Below are positions 1-6,973 of a DNA stretch of 64,000 bases, in pieces. The notes below the pieces were generated by a model. The model was not told where the DNA came from. It was given only the letters and a program-made list of their open reading frames with translations, and searched no databases. Position numbers and translations under genes: made by a program. The stretch's first letter is position 1. Each line of letters begins with the position of its first letter. This DNA is from Flagellimonas aequoris (GTDB taxonomy: Bacteria > Bacteroidota > Bacteroidia > Flavobacteriales > Flavobacteriaceae), in the NCBI RefSeq assembly GCF_003584165.1, contig NZ_QXFJ01000031.1, positions 28,019 to 92,018 of the forward strand, in the 5' to 3' direction.

Positions 1-369
1 GTAGCGTCTGTTGTTCGGGTCGGTGATCTCTTCTTTGCAGGTATCACAAATAGCAAAATCGGGGGTGAGCTGTAAATTCAATTTTCCTCCGGTTTGGGAC
101 GGAACAATGGAAAATCCATCAAATGCTCGGTATGTGACTTCTGATAGATGATGGTCCTTTATTTTGGCCAATTTTGGAGGTTGCTGTATGAGCGTTTTAT
201 AAAATTGCTGGATTTTCTCGAATTCACCAGAAAGATAAATGATTACACCTTCTTCATTATTGGATACGGAACCCTTCAAACCAAATTTTTGAGCCAAGTT
301 GAACACATGGGGCCTAAAACCAACTCCTTGCACGCGACCGGTCACTATGATCTTGAAAGATTTGGACAC
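1..369 (-). CDS. hypF: Carbamoyltransferase HypF, N-terminal part (cut by window edge)
   Basis: HypF makes the cyanide ligands of the [NiFe] centre from carbamoyl phosphate, handing thiocarbamate to HypE. Only the first 123 codons are in the window. They show the acylphosphatase domain with the signature GRVQGVGFRPHVFNLA near residues 9-24, and then the start of the zinc-finger region (FAICDTCKEEITDPNNRRY near residues 105-123), which is typical of the family. No ATG lies in frame upstream, so a GTG start at 369 is chosen, one base past the hyaD stop codon, which suggests translational coupling. It is the fifth gene of the hya operon. hypD and hypE are not in the window and may lie further left. 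Identity is secure; the exact start is inferred. Confidence 0.9.
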   Translation of the reverse strand, partial: MSKSFKIIVTGRVQGVGFRPHVFNLAQKFGLKGSVSNNEEGVIIYLSGEFEKIQQFYKTLIQQPPKLAKIKDHHLSEVTYRAFDGFSIVPSQTGGKLNLQLTPDFAICDTCKEEITDPNNRRY

Positions 370-370
370 C

Positions 371-925
371 TTATGAAATTTGATGGTGCAGGGTATCCAC
401 CAAGTCCATAATTTGTTCGATTGCCTCGGGAATAGCCGTTTTTACTTTTGGTGCCAATTCTGTGGTCATGGGTTCCACTTTTTCTATGGATATGGTGAAA
501 AGATACAAATCTGGTTGGGTTTCCATGAGGTATACCGCTTCGATCATATCCTTGAGTCCCACGTCATGAACACTCAATGCCGAAGGAAAGTCACTGGCGA
601 ATTTGGGCCGGATGAGGGAAATGGTTCCTTCTGGTTGACCATCCATGGTGGCGTCCACAAAGATGATCTTGTTATAGCTTTCAAAACAGTTCAACAATAG
701 AAATCCACCCGTTCCACCATCCAAAATGTCCAAATGGTCTGGCAGTTCCATCGTATCCATGTGTTGTATCAAATGGACCCCGACCCCTTCATCGCCCATC
801 AAGTAATTGCCAACACCCAATACCAAAATGGACCTAGACTTATCTTTTTCAAAATAAAAGGCATCACTGCTTATGGCAATAGGCTTTTTTGCCAAATCCG
901 ATTTGGTATTTGTTGATTGCTCCAT
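371..925 (-). CDS. hyaD: Hydrogenase maturation endopeptidase, HyaD/HoxM type
   Basis: This protease trims the C-terminal tail of the large subunit after nickel insertion. The 184-residue protein has the family signature GVGNYLMGDEGVGVHLIQ around residues 37-54, including the nickel-sensing Glu/Asp, and DILDGGTGG with the second conserved Asp. Its substrate tail is visible in hyaB, which ends with 20 residues after the DPCxxCxxH motif. The first about 30 residues look unstructured and polar. It follows hyaC with a 10-base gap and is followed at once by hypF, so it is part of one minus-strand operon. Membrane-bound uptake hydrogenases usually carry this gene in the same order. Confidence 0.93.
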   Translation of the reverse strand: MEQSTNTKSDLAKKPIAISSDAFYFEKDKSRSILVLGVGNYLMGDEGVGVHLIQHMDTMELPDHLDILDGGTGGFLLLNCFESYNKIIFVDATMDGQPEGTISLIRPKFASDFPSALSVHDVGLKDMIEAVYLMETQPDLYLFTISIEKVEPMTTELAPKVKTAIPEAIEQIMDLVDTLHHQIS

Positions 926-935
926 GTTGTAGGTA

Positions 936-1688
936 TTACTCTATAATTTCCATGGCTTCCTCATCCACGGGAGCTTCTATTTCTTCATCTTCAACCAATT
1001 GTTTGAGTCTTTCGTCGCAGACAAATTTATAGCCTCCGAACATGGATGAAACTTCGCCTCTTCCTTCGAGCCAGTCGTGGTAGAACACCAAATACACATG
1101 AATCAAAGTGAACAATATAAAGAGCCACGTGGTGGTATGGTGAATAGTCCTTACAATGAAATCACCCCCTAAAAAGGGTACCACCCAACTGAACATTTTG
1201 GGCAACCACCAGCTTGCGGTGGAAGAATACAGTCCGAACCCTGTAAACACCTGTACCAATGCCAAAAGGAACAAAATCACATAGGATATGGCCGCCACAC
1301 TATTATGCCCAATACTGATATCCTTAATGTCCGGTTTTTTTTCATTGGCCAAAAGGACATCCACCTTAATCACATGCAAGAAATTATGCCACATTTTTTT
1401 ATTGAAAGGCCAAAAGGCACGCCAGCTGGAAAATCTGTTACCCACGAACGACCAATAAATTCTCAGTATCATATTGAAAAAGAATACGTAGGCCGTGGCA
1501 AAATGTATAAAGCGGACTGTGCCGAACCAATAAATATCGCTTGCTTCCCTATTGGACAAAATGGCCGGGGGATTGGCAATGATGAATCCTGTTATGGCCA
1601 ATATGACAATGGAGAGCGCGTTGATCCAATGGAAAAACCGAACCGGAAGCTCCCAAACATATACCCGTCTAAATTTTCGTGTTTGCAT
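936..1688 (-). CDS. hyaC: Ni/Fe-hydrogenase b-type cytochrome subunit
   Basis: A diheme cytochrome b that anchors the hydrogenase to the inner membrane and passes electrons to the quinone pool. The 250-residue sequence shows four hydrophobic segments (about 18-40, 58-82, 130-152, 182-207). Histidines in RFFHW, RFIHF, IHHTTTW and IHVYLVFYH are plausible heme ligands. The C-terminus is an acidic cytoplasmic tail rich in Glu, longer than usual. It sits between hyaB (13-base gap) and hyaD (10-base gap). Since the neighbouring small subunit has a C-terminal membrane helix, the complex is expected to be periplasm-facing, with menaquinone as the likely acceptor (inferred from ubiE elsewhere in the window). 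Confidence 0.93.
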   Translation of the reverse strand: MQTRKFRRVYVWELPVRFFHWINALSIVILAITGFIIANPPAILSNREASDIYWFGTVRFIHFATAYVFFFNMILRIYWSFVGNRFSSWRAFWPFNKKMWHNFLHVIKVDVLLANEKKPDIKDISIGHNSVAAISYVILFLLALVQVFTGFGLYSSTASWWLPKMFSWVVPFLGGDFIVRTIHHTTTWLFILFTLIHVYLVFYHDWLEGRGEVSSMFGGYKFVCDERLKQLVEDEEIEAPVDEEAMEIIE

Positions 1689-1701
1689 GATTCATGATTT
1701 A

Positions 1702-3435
1702 CTAGATTTCGCAGCTCGAAACGTTTTGTACTTGTGAAATATGCTTTCCGTGCTCATCATATAGATGCACTGCACAGGCTATACAGGGGTCGAATGAGTG
1801 GATGGTCCTGATGATTTCCAAAGGTAATTCAGGGTCTGCCACTGGGGTGTCCAAAAGTGTGGATTCATAGGCCGAACGCTGTCCTTTGGGATCTCTGGGT
1901 GAGGCATTCCAAGTAGAAGGAACCACCAATTGATAATTTTCGGTCTTACCTTCCTTGATTTTGATCCAGTGGGCCAAGGCACCCCTTGGTGCTTCTGAAA
2001 AACCTACCCCTTTGCATTCTGTTGGCCATGACTCGGGTTCCCATTTAGCCATATTGGCCATTCGGGTATCCCCGTTCTTGATGTTCAACAACAAGGTGTC
2101 ATAAAACTCCATGGTCCAATTGGCCACCAATTGGGTTTCTATACCCCTGGCCGCTGTTCTTCCCAAAGTGGAGAAAAGAGCATCGACAGGCACGTCCAAA
2201 TGGCTCAAAGCACCATTCACTGCTTCCTGAATTTCCTTGTTGCCCCTTGCATACCCTACCAAGAGTCTGGCCAATGGTCCTACCTCCATAGGTTTGCCCT
2301 GCCAACGAGGTGTTTTGATAAAGCTGTATTTCTGACTGACATCCAATTCTTCATAGGGAGGTTTGGGGCCCGAATAGTTGATGTTGGTCTCACCATCCCA
2401 TGGGTGTCTGCCTTGGTCTTTACCTTCAGCATAGTCATCATACCAAGAATTGTTTATGAATTCAGCGATATCATCATTTCTGTGATTTACGTCATATACC
2501 TTGGATAGGTCCCTATCCAAAATAACACCTTGCTGAAATTTAAAACTGGAAATATCACTATAGCCATTGGTTGGGAAGTCACCATAAGCCATGTAATTGC
2601 CAAATCCTTTGCCAATAGCTCCCCAATCTTTGTAGAAGGAGGCAATGGCCAATAAATCTGGGATATAGACCTGTTCTATGAACTGTTTTCCTTCTTTGAG
2701 CAATCTTCCCACATAGGCCAATCGTTCAGCGTTGATACCTCCAGGACTTTCCGTATTGATGGCACAGGCCATACCGCCTACCAGATAGTTGGGGTGGGGG
2801 TTCTTACCACCAAAAATGGTGTGGACCTTTACGATTTCTTTCTGCCACTCCAAGGCTTCCAGATAGTGGGCAACTGCCAAAAGGTTGACTTCAGGGGGCA
2901 ATTTCATTTGGGGATGGCCCCAGTAACCGTTTGCAAATATGCCCAGTTGCCCACTTTCCACAAATCTTGTGACCCTTTTTTTGATATCGGAAAAATAACC
3001 AGGAGAACTCTTGGGCCAACTGGAGATGCTCTGTGCCAGTTTGGAGGTTTCAGCGGGATCTGCCTTCAGTGCATTTACCACATCTACCCAATCCAGGGCA
3101 TGAAGATGGTAAAAGTGTACGGTATGGTCGTGCATGTACAGGGCACCTTCCATAATGTTCCGTACCATTTCGGCATTTGGTGGGATCTCTATGCCCAAGG
3201 CATCTTCAACCGACCTTACGGAAGCCAAGGCGTGCACCGTGGTGCATACGCCACATGCGCGTTGCACAAATGCCCAAACGTCCCTGGGATCTCTTCCTTT
3301 TACAATATTTTCCAGACCCCGAACCATGGGACTTGAACTATAGGCGTCGGTTATTTTACCATCCTTCACCTCTACTTCTATTCGCAAGTGCCCTTCAATC
3401 CTGGTAATAGGGTCAACAACAATTCTATTTGCCAT
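1702..3435 (-). CDS. hyaB: [NiFe]-hydrogenase large subunit (group 1, uptake)
   Basis: The catalytic subunit that splits H2 at the Ni-Fe centre. At 577 residues it has the usual length. It shows the N-terminal signature VDPITRIEGHLRIE, the first nickel-ligand pair in RACGVC (Cys61, Cys64) and the second in DPCIACAVH (Cys551, Cys554). The 20 residues after His557 form the tail removed by HyaD. The L1 context (RGLENIVKGRDPRDVWAFVQ) is like that of E. coli Hyd-1, matching the O2-tolerant class indicated by the small subunit. It lacks a signal of its own and is expected to ride out through Tat with HyaA. Gaps to its neighbours are 10 and 13 bases. Confidence 0.97.
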   Translation of the reverse strand: MANRIVVDPITRIEGHLRIEVEVKDGKITDAYSSSPMVRGLENIVKGRDPRDVWAFVQRACGVCTTVHALASVRSVEDALGIEIPPNAEMVRNIMEGALYMHDHTVHFYHLHALDWVDVVNALKADPAETSKLAQSISSWPKSSPGYFSDIKKRVTRFVESGQLGIFANGYWGHPQMKLPPEVNLLAVAHYLEALEWQKEIVKVHTIFGGKNPHPNYLVGGMACAINTESPGGINAERLAYVGRLLKEGKQFIEQVYIPDLLAIASFYKDWGAIGKGFGNYMAYGDFPTNGYSDISSFKFQQGVILDRDLSKVYDVNHRNDDIAEFINNSWYDDYAEGKDQGRHPWDGETNINYSGPKPPYEELDVSQKYSFIKTPRWQGKPMEVGPLARLLVGYARGNKEIQEAVNGALSHLDVPVDALFSTLGRTAARGIETQLVANWTMEFYDTLLLNIKNGDTRMANMAKWEPESWPTECKGVGFSEAPRGALAHWIKIKEGKTENYQLVVPSTWNASPRDPKGQRSAYESTLLDTPVADPELPLEIIRTIHSFDPCIACAVHLYDEHGKHISQVQNVSSCEI

Positions 3436-3445
3436 GATGATCTTA

Positions 3446-4570
3446 TTAAGACTCTAGTTTCTTTTCATTCTGTATGCCACGGGAAGTCCTGCTTTTCAGT
3501 TCTTTCCGTTTAGATATATTGGCGGCAACGGCATGCACCGCTAAACCACCTGCTACAACCCCGGCGGCTACTTTGCCAATAGTGTCGGCGGAACTTTCAA
3601 TGCCAAATCCGGCCAAACCGGTCAATCTTTCGTAGAAAGGTCCGTTGTCCCAAAAATTCTCTTCACTACAACCAATGCATCCATGACCTGATTGGATTGG
3701 ATAGCTAACGCCATTATTCCATTTGATGGTACCGCAAGAGTTATAGGTCATTGGACCACGACATCCCACTTTGTACAAACAATAGCCATCTTTGGCATTT
3801 TGATCGTCAAAGGTTTCGGCAAAAAGACCGGCGTCGTAGTAGGGTCTTCTGTAGCAGGAGTCGTGTACCCTTTTGGAGTAGAATGCTTTTGGTCTACCAA
3901 GACCATCCAACTCTGGCAATCGGTCAAAAGTGATCATGTGAACAATGATTCCTGCCATGACCTCGCCAATGGGAGGACAGCCGGGGACCCGGATAATGGG
4001 TTTGTTCTTGATGATTTTATGTATCGGGGTGGCCTGCGTTGGGTTGGGGTAAGCGGCTTGTACGCATCCGTTGGAAGCGCAACTGCCCCAGGCAATGATT
4101 GCTTTGGCCCCTTCGGCGGCTTCGATCAGAAGTTCTTTTGCGGACCTACCCGCAATGCAACAATAGTTGCCATCATCGCCCAGAGGCACGGAACCTTCTA
4201 CGCAGAGGATGTATTCCCCTTTGTATTTTTCCATGGTGGCCTGTTTGGCGGCTTCAGCCTGATGGCCGGATGCGGCCATCAAGGTCAATGTATAGTCCAG
4301 TGAAATTTTATCCAGAATGATATCCGAAACAATCGGGTGGTCGGACCGGATGAACGATTCACTACAACAAGTACATTCTTGGTAATGTTCCCAAATCACG
4401 GGGATTCGGAACGTGTTTTCCAGGGATTTGGCTACCTGACCGATCATGGATGTCTCCAAACCCATATATGCTGCGATATAGGTGGCGAACTTCATGAAAT
4501 CACGTCTGCTGTAACCCTGCTTGATGATGCTTTCGTAATAGGTTTCCTTTACTGATTTTTCTAGTGCCAT
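3446..4570 (-). CDS. hyaA: [NiFe]-hydrogenase small subunit, O2-tolerant type
   Basis: This subunit carries the Fe-S wire from the active site to the cytochrome. The N-terminus holds a Tat signal (SRRDFMKF, residues 21-28). The motif ECTCCSES (Cys66, Cys68, Cys69), GSCASNGC and VPGCPP together give the six cysteines of the special [4Fe-3S] proximal cluster known from E. coli Hyd-1 and Ralstonia MBH. This is the sequence hallmark of O2-tolerant group 1d enzymes. Ligands for the distal cluster ([13 protein letters not shown]) and for the [3Fe-4S] cluster ([21 protein letters not shown]) are present. A C-terminal membrane helix around residues 325-350 is followed by a basic tail. It is first in the minus operon and diverges from hypA. 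Confidence 0.97.
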   Translation of the reverse strand: MALEKSVKETYYESIIKQGYSRRDFMKFATYIAAYMGLETSMIGQVAKSLENTFRIPVIWEHYQECTCCSESFIRSDHPIVSDIILDKISLDYTLTLMAASGHQAEAAKQATMEKYKGEYILCVEGSVPLGDDGNYCCIAGRSAKELLIEAAEGAKAIIAWGSCASNGCVQAAYPNPTQATPIHKIIKNKPIIRVPGCPPIGEVMAGIIVHMITFDRLPELDGLGRPKAFYSKRVHDSCYRRPYYDAGLFAETFDDQNAKDGYCLYKVGCRGPMTYNSCGTIKWNNGVSYPIQSGHGCIGCSEENFWDNGPFYERLTGLAGFGIESSADTIGKVAAGVVAGGLAVHAVAANISKRKELKSRTSRGIQNEKKLES

Positions 4571-4617
4571 GACCCAAAATTTTAAACCTAAATATTAATT
4601 TTTCAGGGATTTAGCAC

Positions 4618-4625
4618 TAAATGTA
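4618..4625 (-). promoter_or_regulatory. Candidate -7 element of the hyaA promoter
   Basis: On the minus strand this reads TACATTTA, one base off the Bacteroidota consensus TAnnTTTG. Its first base lies 29.5 bp from the centre of the palindrome at 4648-4661. The predicted transcript start is near 4613, giving a leader of about 43 nt before the hyaA ATG. The weak element fits activator dependence (inference). Confidence 0.5.
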
Positions 4626-4647
4626 GATATTACAATCAGGGATTCAT

Positions 4648-4661
4648 ATGACAAAAGTCAT
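4648..4661. promoter_or_regulatory. Palindromic operator ATGAC-N4-GTCAT between hyaA and hypA
   Basis: A perfect inverted repeat with 5-base arms and a 4-base spacer (AAAA), the layout of Crp/Fnr-superfamily sites such as TTGAT-N4-ATCAA. It is centred at 4654.5 in the 160-bp divergent promoter region. Candidate -7 elements begin exactly 29.5 bp away on both sides, placing the site at about -41.5 for both operons. The same TGAC-N4-GTCA core occurs upstream of the sulfide oxidation operon at 10990-11001. The binding protein is not in the window. Confidence 0.6.
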
Positions 4662-4683
4662 GTTGTTGGAATTATATTTTGGA

Positions 4684-4691
4684 TAATATTG
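4684..4691 (+). promoter_or_regulatory. Candidate -7 element of the hypA promoter
   Basis: TAATATTG, one mismatch from TAnnTTTG. Its first base is 29.5 bp from the centre of the operator at 4648-4661. The predicted transcript start is near 4696, leaving a leader of about 35 nt before the hypA ATG at 4731. Confidence 0.5.
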
Positions 4692-4730
4692 TGTCTTATG
4701 TGCCTCTTATTCAGGACTTAAATAAATATC

Positions 4731-5072
4731 ATGCATGAACTGTCGGTAGCCATGGGTATTGTAAAGATTGCCGAGGATGAGACCAAAAAGGCCAAGGCCA
4801 AAAAGGTCACCTTGATCGAGTTGGAAATCGGCAAATTGGCAGGTGTGGAGTTTGAATCCTTGGATTTTGTATGGCCAGCGGCAGTGAAGAATACGGTACT
4901 CGAAAGCGCGGAAAGAAGAATTGATGTAAAAGAAGGTTTGGGCCAATGCGCGGATTGCGATACGGTTTTTGAAATTGAACATTTTTACGATTCCTGCCCA
5001 AATTGTGGCAGTAGTTTTAAAGGTATAATACAAGGTAAAGAGTTGAGGGTTAAAGCCCTAGAGGTAGTATAA
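4731..5072 (+). CDS. hypA: Hydrogenase nickel incorporation protein HypA
   Basis: HypA is a nickel metallochaperone that works with HypB to load Ni into the large subunit. The 113-residue protein begins MHELSVAMG, with the conserved His2 nickel ligand. A zinc site is formed by two CxxC pairs, CADC and CPNC, in the C-terminal half. Length and motif order are normal. It is the first gene of the plus-strand operon, and hypB follows after 17 bases. The ATG at 4731 is the only start that gives the required MHE terminus. Confidence 0.95.
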   Translation: MHELSVAMGIVKIAEDETKKAKAKKVTLIELEIGKLAGVEFESLDFVWPAAVKNTVLESAERRIDVKEGLGQCADCDTVFEIEHFYDSCPNCGSSFKGIIQGKELRVKALEVV

Positions 5073-5089
5073 ATCAAAAAACTTGAAAT

Positions 5090-5980
5090 ATGTGCGGTAC
5101 TTGCGGATGCGGAAGCGAAGAGAATGGAGCCAAAATTTTGGCACCGGCCATTGGTAAGGAAACCCATGGCCACGATCATGATCACCACCACCATTCACAC
5201 GGTCACTCCCACGGCCACGATCATGGTCATCACCATCACGACCATGAGCACTCCCATGACCATCATCATGGACATCATCACCATCACCACGATCATGATC
5301 ATGACCATCATCATAAAACGGTATTGGAGGTGGAGCGTGACATTCTACAACAGAATGAGATCATGGCGGCCAGAAACCGGGGGTATTTTGATGCCAAAGG
5401 CATCTTTGCCCTTAATCTGGTAAGTTCGCCGGGCTCTGGTAAAACGTCGCTATTGGAGCGTACCTTAAAGGATATGAAGGATAAAATTTCTTTCTATGTG
5501 ATAGAGGGCGATCAACAAACCTTGAACGATGCCAACCGAATTGCAGCTTTGGATGTTCCCGTATTGCAGATCAATACAGGGAAAGGATGCCATTTGGAAA
5601 GTGATATGATCCATGACGCGGTCAAACAATTGAATATTGCCAATGACTCCGTATTGATGATCGAAAATGTGGGCAACTTGGTATGCCCCTCCATGTTCAA
5701 TTTAGGCGAACACAAAAGGGTGGTCATCGTGAGCACCACTGAGGGTGATGACAAACCCATCAAATATCCGGACATGTTTCATACCTCGGATATTTGCATC
5801 ATCAACAAAATTGACCTAGCGCCTTATTTGGATACCAATATTGAAGAGCTGAAAAAGAATGCACGTCAGGTGAACCCTGGTTTGGTCTTCTTTGAAGTAT
5901 CGGCCACCAAAGGCACTGGTATGGAGCAATGGTATGAATGGTTGGAGACCAACGCGAAGTTGGTTCCCGAAGACCACTAA
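5090..5980 (+). CDS. hypB: Hydrogenase nickel incorporation GTPase HypB, His-rich
   Basis: GTPase that drives nickel delivery to the hydrogenase. It begins MCGTCGCG, the N-terminal high-affinity Ni motif (CxxCGC). Residues 26-75 hold about 33 histidines mixed with Asp, Gly and Ser, a nickel-storage region as in nickelin-type HypB proteins. The G domain follows: P-loop SSPGSGKTS (about 112-120), DQQT, ENVGNLVCP with the G-domain metal-site Cys, and NKID for guanine recognition. It is 296 residues long because of the His stretch. The gene lies between hypA and hypC, 10 bases before hypC. The repeated CAT/CAC codons also create artefact frames on this strand. Confidence 0.96.
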   Translation: MCGTCGCGSEENGAKILAPAIGKETHGHDHDHHHHSHGHSHGHDHGHHHHDHEHSHDHHHGHHHHHHDHDHDHHHKTVLEVERDILQQNEIMAARNRGYFDAKGIFALNLVSSPGSGKTSLLERTLKDMKDKISFYVIEGDQQTLNDANRIAALDVPVLQINTGKGCHLESDMIHDAVKQLNIANDSVLMIENVGNLVCPSMFNLGEHKRVVIVSTTEGDDKPIKYPDMFHTSDICIINKIDLAPYLDTNIEELKKNARQVNPGLVFFEVSATKGTGMEQWYEWLETNAKLVPEDH

Positions 5981-5990
5981 AACAACGGTT

Positions 5991-6257
5991 ATGTGTTTAG
6001 CGATACCTGGAAAATTATTGGAAATCACTTCGGAACTTGATGAAACCTTCCGTATGGGGAAAGTCTCCTTCGGGGGAATCAAAAAAGAAGTGAGCCTAGC
6101 TTTGGTCCCAGAGGCCAAGGTCGATGACTATGTCATGGTCCATGTGGGGGCGGCCATCAGTATTGTGGATGAGGAAGAGGCAAAAAAAACCTTTGAGGTG
6201 CTTTCACAATTGGGAGAATTGGATGATTTGGACCATCCACCGGAAAGCAATCCATAA
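5991..6257 (+). CDS. hypC: Hydrogenase maturation chaperone HypC
   Basis: Small chaperone that carries the Fe(CN)2CO unit with HypD and delivers it to the large subunit. The 88-residue protein begins MCLAIPGKLLEI with the essential Cys2, followed by VSFGGIKKEVSLALVPEAKVDDYVMVHVGAAI in the usual OB-fold pattern. The acidic C-terminal helix is typical. The ATG at 5991 is chosen because Cys2 must directly follow the initiator; an upstream in-frame ATG at 5892 inside hypB is rejected. The stop at 6255-6257 is 10 bases before the next gene. Confidence 0.95.
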   Translation: MCLAIPGKLLEITSELDETFRMGKVSFGGIKKEVSLALVPEAKVDDYVMVHVGAAISIVDEEEAKKTFEVLSQLGELDDLDHPPESNP

Positions 6258-6267
6258 TTTTGATACC

Positions 6268-6951
6268 GTGCCCTATTTTGAGCTCAAAAATGATGAAATT
6301 TCTTTTCCACCAGCATACTTTGCGGATATAGATGGGCTGTTGGCCGTTGGGGGCACCATGTCCATAGAGCGATTGTTGTTGGCCTATAACAGTGGTATTT
6401 ATTATTGGCATTATCCTTTAAAACATATCAAATGGTGGTCACCAGACCCAAGGATTGTATTGAGACCCAATGCTTTTGAAATGCCCCAATCCCGACTGGA
6501 TTCCCTTTTGAAAGATTTTGATATACGAGTCGACTCCCATTTTGAGGAAGTACTCCGCGGTTGTCAGAGGGTATACAATATAGATGGTCAGATGGACAAC
6601 CGATGGTTAGCAGAACGGATGGTCCGTATGTTCATGGAATTGCACCAAAAAGGATACGCCCATTCCGTTGAGGCGTGGAAAGATGGGAAATTAGTAGGCG
6701 GATTGTTCGGTGTCGCCATTGAAAAACTGTTCTTTGTTGAATATGTGTTCTCCACCGTGGAACATGCCGATGAAGCCGCCCTGCTATACTTGATTAAAAA
6801 ACTGAAGGATCAAGATTTTGAGTTGATGGATATGCAAAAGGCCACGTTTTTCTTTTCAGGTATTGAATTTGATGAAATGCCCAGGTTGGAATATGTGGGC
6901 CTATGCAAGGAAAACGCGAATACGTTTCGCGATGTCCCCACTGAGTTTTAG
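6268..6951 (+). CDS. Aat-like leucyl/phenylalanyl-tRNA-protein transferase, divergent
   Basis: By family this would add Leu or Phe to the N-terminus of proteins that start with Arg or Lys (N-degron pathway). About 227 residues from a GTG start; an in-frame ATG at 6124 lies deep in hypC and is rejected. The fold is recognisable from FPPAYFADIDGLLAVGG (13-29), IKWWSPDPR (54-62) and VEAWKDGKLVGGLFGVA (134-150). It departs from typical Aat in two places: GESMF is replaced by VEYVF (157-161), though the Glu is kept, and DCQ becomes DMQ (188-190), keeping Asp and Gln. The usual ending SLGAREIPRAEF is replaced by FFSGIEFDEMPRLEYV. It sits between hypC and a TPR gene, so a role tied to hydrogenase maturation is possible but unproven. 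Confidence 0.75.
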   Translation: MPYFELKNDEISFPPAYFADIDGLLAVGGTMSIERLLLAYNSGIYYWHYPLKHIKWWSPDPRIVLRPNAFEMPQSRLDSLLKDFDIRVDSHFEEVLRGCQRVYNIDGQMDNRWLAERMVRMFMELHQKGYAHSVEAWKDGKLVGGLFGVAIEKLFFVEYVFSTVEHADEAALLYLIKKLKDQDFELMDMQKATFFFSGIEFDEMPRLEYVGLCKENANTFRDVPTEF

Positions 6952-6973
6952 GAAATACAAAAAAAGTAAGAAG

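Noticed and set aside
3692..4303. Long plus-strand frame opposite hyaA
   Set aside because: Mirror of a fully supported hydrogenase subunit with all cluster ligands; no recognisable protein pattern of its own.
4648..4661. Standard FNR box
   Set aside because: Layout fits, but the half-site is ATGAC rather than TTGAT, so naming it FNR would overstate the evidence.
5160..5320. Possible CRISPR or tandem repeat array
   Set aside because: The repetition is codon-level low complexity of a His tract, without repeat-spacer structure. No CRISPR-like array was seen elsewhere.
5124..5423. Frame rich in Thr, Ile and Met inside hypB
   Set aside because: Created by the CAT/CAC repeat tract read out of frame.
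6124..6267. Longer start for the Aat-like gene inside hypC
   Set aside because: The extension has no Aat similarity; a GTG at 6268 after the hypC stop gives the normal length.
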